Part shown: positions 5,789-8,851 of the stretch, one piece after another
How the letters are laid out: every line of letters begins with the position of its first letter
How positions within the stretch are numbered: the first letter of the stretch is position 1
From: Candidatus Fermentibacterota bacterium
GTDB lineage: Bacteria > Fermentibacterota > Fermentibacteria > Fermentibacterales > Fermentibacteraceae
Direction of reading: 5' to 3'
Assembly: GCA_012523605.1 (NCBI GenBank)
Contig: JAAYTY010000089.1
Location: 1 to 8,851, forward strand
Length of the DNA: 8,851 nt
Translations under genes and position numbers: made by a program
The notes under the pieces: generated by a model
What the model saw: only the letters and a program-made list of their open reading frames with translations
The model's database searches: none
Told to the model about the DNA's origin: nothing

Positions 5789-7438
5789 TCACGGCGTGAC
5801 GCCGGGCTGGCCGAGGATGACCCAGATGTCGGGCAGCGGCACATCCCCGGGTGGGCCGGCGACGCCCTGCGGCAATGCCTGGAAAGCAGACCTGATGGCT
5901 CTCTCCAGATCCGCCAGGACCGGCACCTCCATCCTGTACAGGAAGAAGGTGGACTCTGCCGTGGCGGGAATACCAAGCTCCTCGTTCGGCTCCCTGTCGC
6001 CGTCCCTGACGTCCACCACCTCGATGAGGTGCTCGGTTCCGCCGAGGACGACACTCTTGCCGTCCAGCACACCGGCGAACCAGACAGCCGGGCCGCGGCC
6101 GTCGAGCAGGTATCGAAGACCCTGATTGACGACATCCACCCTGATCGTGTCCGCCGGCAGGGCCGGTTCGACGAATATGCCGCTATTCAGGCCCGGATAG
6201 GAGAGGTCCGTCCCGAGCATCACAGTCATGTCCACGGGAACGATCTCTAGCGAAGTGTCGGCGGATGCGAGCGCCGCCGCAGACTGCCAGTGCCTCTGCT
6301 CCTCCGGTGGGAGCCCGGGGACGGTGTTCCTGAGCAGAAGGACCGACGAGCGCCTCACACCGGATCCGGACGAGGGATACACGTTGGCGAAATCCCTGGC
6401 AGCCTGCGATCGGAAGTCCCCGGCTCTGCCGGACACACCGGTGCAGTTGCTTACCCAGACGACGGTCTCGGACGGGGCGGCGAAGGCGGAGCCGGTGTCG
6501 GCACGGACCGTGTCCGGAGTCACGGCGGGGATCGAGTCCGCGGCCGGACCCGGAATGGAGCCTCGATCCGGAGACGGCGACTCGCCTCCTCCCTCCGGGC
6601 CGAAGATGATCAAGGCGGCCGTGGCGACCGCCAGGAGGGCGATGAAGATGATCGGAAGAAGACCCTTGCCGCGACCATGCCTCACGGCCCGGGGCGGCGG
6701 ATCCGACCGGGACGCCTCCCCGGCGGGCCGGCCTCCCCCGATCACCGGCGGAGGGGGGCTCGACTCCCTGAGCTCCTGCACCAGGGCGGCGAGGTTAGGC
6801 TGCCTGTCCTCCACGCGAGGCGAGGTCATCCTGGCGACGAGCCTGCGGAAAGGCTCCGAGAGGGATCCCCAGCAGTCTATCTGCGCCTCCTTCGAGACGT
6901 CTCCGGCAACAGCCCTGAACATCAGGACCCCGAGTGCGTAGATGTCGCTTCTCGGGTCGCTGGAAGGCGACGAGACCGCTTCGGGAGCAGAGAACGGCCC
7001 CTGCGGCACCCCCCTTCCGGTGGCCAGGAGCGCAACCGATCCGTCGGAAGCCAGGTGGACGGATTCGGGGCCGATGTAGCCCAGAGTCATCCCGCGCAGG
7101 TGCAGGCCTCTGATCACAGCCGCAAGCGACAGAGCGAGCTGCTTCGCCTGGTCCTCGGTGAAGGGCTTGCGCCTGATCCTCTCGAGCAGTGTCTCTCCGG
7201 CAGGTTCCCTGAAGAAGATCAGCCTGGTGTCGGCATCCCCGCGGGTTTCCCTCGAGCGCCTGATCACGCCGCTCGCCGTGGGCCAGACAGCGGCGCAGCG
7301 GGCCTGTCCCCCCGGCCTGCCTATGACCTCCACCAGGTAGGAGATCCCCCGCTCTTCCAGCCTTGCGAGCCTGTAGCCCTCCTCCTCGACGATCCGGGAC
7401 TTCACCCTGCCAAGCCCGGAGAAGAAGTCAGAGCCCAT
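5789..7438 (-). CDS. Membrane-anchored protein-kinase-like protein with degenerate catalytic motifs
   Basis: This 549-residue protein has three parts. Residues about 20-225 resemble the C-lobe of a Hanks-type Ser/Thr kinase. LHLRGMTLGYIGPESVHL (112-129) aligns with LHxxGivHrDikPeNvll, but HRD is replaced by LGY and the metal-binding Asn by Ser126. DFG is replaced by ATG (139-141), while APE (151-153), DPRSDIYALG (161-170) and the late Arg212 are retained. No glycine loop or clear VAIK lysine is seen, so it is probably catalytically dead. A Pro/Gly-rich linker leads to one membrane helix (about 259-279). The outer region (about 280-549) begins Pro/Ser-rich, then has VVWVSNCTGVSGRAGDF (326-342), reminiscent of LytR_C-type domains, and a second strand-rich unit with TIRVDVVNQG (431-440). 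The predicted topology is kinase-like domain inside and C-terminus outside, as in PknB-type receptors. The ATG at 7438 has GGAG (7443-7446) four bases upstream and overlaps the guaB end by 11 bases. Confidence 0.82.
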   Translation of the reverse strand: MGSDFFSGLGRVKSRIVEEEGYRLARLEERGISYLVEVIGRPGGQARCAAVWPTASGVIRRSRETRGDADTRLIFFREPAGETLLERIRRKPFTEDQAKQLALSLAAVIRGLHLRGMTLGYIGPESVHLASDGSVALLATGRGVPQGPFSAPEAVSSPSSDPRSDIYALGVLMFRAVAGDVSKEAQIDCWGSLSEPFRRLVARMTSPRVEDRQPNLAALVQELRESSPPPPVIGGGRPAGEASRSDPPPRAVRHGRGKGLLPIIFIALLAVATAALIIFGPEGGGESPSPDRGSIPGPAADSIPAVTPDTVRADTGSAFAAPSETVVWVSNCTGVSGRAGDFRSQAARDFANVYPSSGSGVRRSSVLLLRNTVPGLPPEEQRHWQSAAALASADTSLEIVPVDMTVMLGTDLSYPGLNSGIFVEPALPADTIRVDVVNQGLRYLLDGRGPAVWFAGVLDGKSVVLGGTEHLIEVVDVRDGDREPNEELGIPATAESTFFLYRMEVPVLADLERAIRSAFQALPQGVAGPPGDVPLPDIWVILGQPGVTP

Positions 7439-8851
7439 CCGACTCCATGGAGTAGTTCGGGGCCTCCTTGGTTATCATGACATCGTGGGCGTGGCTCTCT
7501 CTGAGTCCGGCGGAGGTCGATCTCACGAATCTGGCCTTGCGCGGCAGTTCGGCCACCGTCGCGGCGCCGACATAGCCCATCCCCGCCCTCAGGCCGCCGG
7601 TGAGCTGAAATACGAAGTCCTTGAGCGGACCCTTGTAGGGCACCATGCCCTCGATGCCTTCGGGCACCAGCTTTCTGTCCCCGGAGGAATTCTGGAAGTA
7701 TCTGTCGGCACTGCCGTCCCGCATGGCGCCTATGGACCCCATTCCCCTGTATACCTTGAATTTGCGTCCCTTGTAGATGACGGTCTCTCCGGGGCTTTCG
7801 GAGGTCCCGGCGAAGAGCCCTCCTAGCATCGTGCAGCTCGCTCCGGCAGCGAGCGCCTTGACGATGTCGCCCGAGTACTTGATCCCGCCGTCGGCGATGA
7901 CGCGGCCGCCGAAACCCGAAGCCGCCCTGGAGCACTCGATGATCGCCGAGACCTGAGGGCAGCCCACTCCCGCCACGACCCTCGTCGTACAGATGGAGCC
8001 GGGACCCACCCCGACCTTCACGGAGTCGACCCCCGCCTCGAAGAGGTCCCTGACCGCATCGGCCGTGACGACGTTCCCTGCCACGATAGGCATGTCGGGG
8101 AACATCGAACGGTAGAGCCTGACAGCCTCTATGACCCTGCTGGAGTGACCGTGGGCGGTATCCACGAAGAGGCAGTCCACCCCGGCCTCCACGAGAGCAG
8201 AGGCCCTCGCGGCTCCCTCCCTGCCCACGCCCACGGCTGCGCCGACCCTGAGGCTTCCCTTTCCGTCCTTGCACGCATCCGGGTACGCTATCGCCTTGTG
8301 AACGTCCTTCACGGTGATCAGACCGATAAGCCTGCCGTCATCGTCCACCAGCGGCAGCTTCTCGAGCCTGTGTCTCCGCAGCAGTTCGAGGGCGGCTTCG
8401 AGCTCAGTGCCCTGCGGGGCGGTCACGAGCATTTCCAACGGGGTCATGAGATCCCTTATCAGTCTCCCGCGATCCTCCTCGAACTGGTAGTCCCTGTTCG
8501 TGAGCATTCCGGCGAGCCTGCCGCCTTCGACGACTGGGAAGCCCGAAACTCCGTGCCTGGCCGCCAGCACGAGCGCATCGCCGACGGTCGCATCGCTGTC
8601 CAGCGTCACGGGATCGACCACTACGCCGCTCTCGGCCCTCTTGACACGCCTCACATGCTCGCACTGGAGCTCGATGGGGAGATTCTTGTGGATCACCCCC
8701 ATTCCACCCTCCTGGGCCAGCGCGATGGCGAGCTCGGCCTCGGTGACGGTGTCCATTGCGGCGCTGAGAATGGGGATCCTGAGGACTATGTCCCGGGCGA
8801 GGACTGTCGAGAGATCGACCTCCGAAGGCAGTACGTCGGAGCGCCCCGGCA
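7428..8851 (-). CDS. guaB: Inosine-5'-monophosphate dehydrogenase (5' end outside window)
   Basis: This enzyme makes XMP from IMP with NAD+, the committed step to GTP. The frame is open to the window edge. About 473 residues are visible of an expected 485-500, and the upstream codons read GRSDVLPSEVDLST and PILSAAMDTVTE, the typical IMPDH N-terminus, so the ATG at 8756 is internal and not the start. Counted from that internal Met, the two CBS domains cover about 44-155 (MTPLEMLV, then LPLVDDDGRLIGLITVKDV). FVDTAHGHS is at 197-205, the catalytic loop GVGPGSICTTR at 249-259 with Cys256, IADGGIKYSGD at 287-297, the GMGSIGAM block at 338-345 and the flap VPEGIEG at 364-370. The protein ends in SHAHDVMITKEAPNYS-type sequence, the usual IMPDH tail. 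It is the first visible gene of the minus-strand cluster. Confidence 0.97.
   Translation of the reverse strand, partial: PGRSDVLPSEVDLSTVLARDIVLRIPILSAAMDTVTEAELAIALAQEGGMGVIHKNLPIELQCEHVRRVKRAESGVVVDPVTLDSDATVGDALVLAARHGVSGFPVVEGGRLAGMLTNRDYQFEEDRGRLIRDLMTPLEMLVTAPQGTELEAALELLRRHRLEKLPLVDDDGRLIGLITVKDVHKAIAYPDACKDGKGSLRVGAAVGVGREGAARASALVEAGVDCLFVDTAHGHSSRVIEAVRLYRSMFPDMPIVAGNVVTADAVRDLFEAGVDSVKVGVGPGSICTTRVVAGVGCPQVSAIIECSRAASGFGGRVIADGGIKYSGDIVKALAAGASCTMLGGLFAGTSESPGETVIYKGRKFKVYRGMGSIGAMRDGSADRYFQNSSGDRKLVPEGIEGMVPYKGPLKDFVFQLTGGLRAGMGYVGAATVAELPRKARFVRSTSAGLRESHAHDVMITKEAPNYSMESDGL

Noticed and set aside
6290..7480. 396-residue plus-strand open frame antisense to the pseudokinase gene
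   Set aside because: Arg/Gly/Pro-rich composition with no domain; an antisense shadow caused by high GC.
7402..8274. 290-residue minus-strand open frame inside guaB
   Set aside because: Off-frame Arg/Gly-rich translation of the IMP dehydrogenase gene; all IMPDH motifs are in the other frame.

Overview
The window is high-GC bacterial chromosomal DNA. GC is roughly in the mid-60s percent by eye, with strong G/C third positions and AGG as a favoured arginine codon. CarD, HflX and a bacterial-type IMP dehydrogenase show it is bacterial, but nothing fixes the phylum. My guess, at low confidence, is a little-cultured lineage such as a candidate phylum near the FCB group. No tRNA, rRNA, CRISPR array, insertion sequence, phage gene or attachment site was found. 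Coding density is close to 100%, and the longest gap between genes is about 44 bases.

Layout. Positions 1-2130 on the plus strand hold a tldD-tldE pair, the two halves of the TldD/TldE (PmbA) metalloprotease. The tldD reading frame is cut by one in-frame TAG at 139-141, just ahead of the HExxxH metal site, yet family-like sequence continues on both sides in the same frame. Positions 2131-8851 on the minus strand hold one tightly packed run of seven genes. In transcription order they are guaB (IMP dehydrogenase, 5' end outside the window), a membrane-anchored kinase-like protein lacking the HRD and DFG catalytic residues, carD, hflX, two small unrecognised proteins, and a multi-membrane-span protein of the lysylphosphatidylglycerol synthase transmembrane / YbhN family. 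Junctions are overlaps of 11, 8, about 8 and 4 bases, or gaps of about 44 and 10 bases, so one transcript with translational coupling is likely. The promoter would lie at or beyond the right edge. The two transcription units converge with their TGA stops directly abutting (TGA|TCA, 2128-2133), leaving no intergenic terminator.

How the genes fit together. The minus-strand cluster mixes GTP supply (GuaB), control of transcription initiation (CarD), ribosome-associated GTPase rescue (HflX), a pseudokinase-like membrane sensor and an envelope protein. That suggests a growth or stress housekeeping operon, but the functional link is inferred from gene order only.

The observations most worth a second look are the in-frame TAG in tldD (nonsense mutation, sequencing error, true gene split or amber recoding) and the degenerate kinase placed between guaB and carD. 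All nine stop codons that end the annotated frames, apart from this internal TAG, are TGA. I found no clear evidence of a wholly new multi-gene system.
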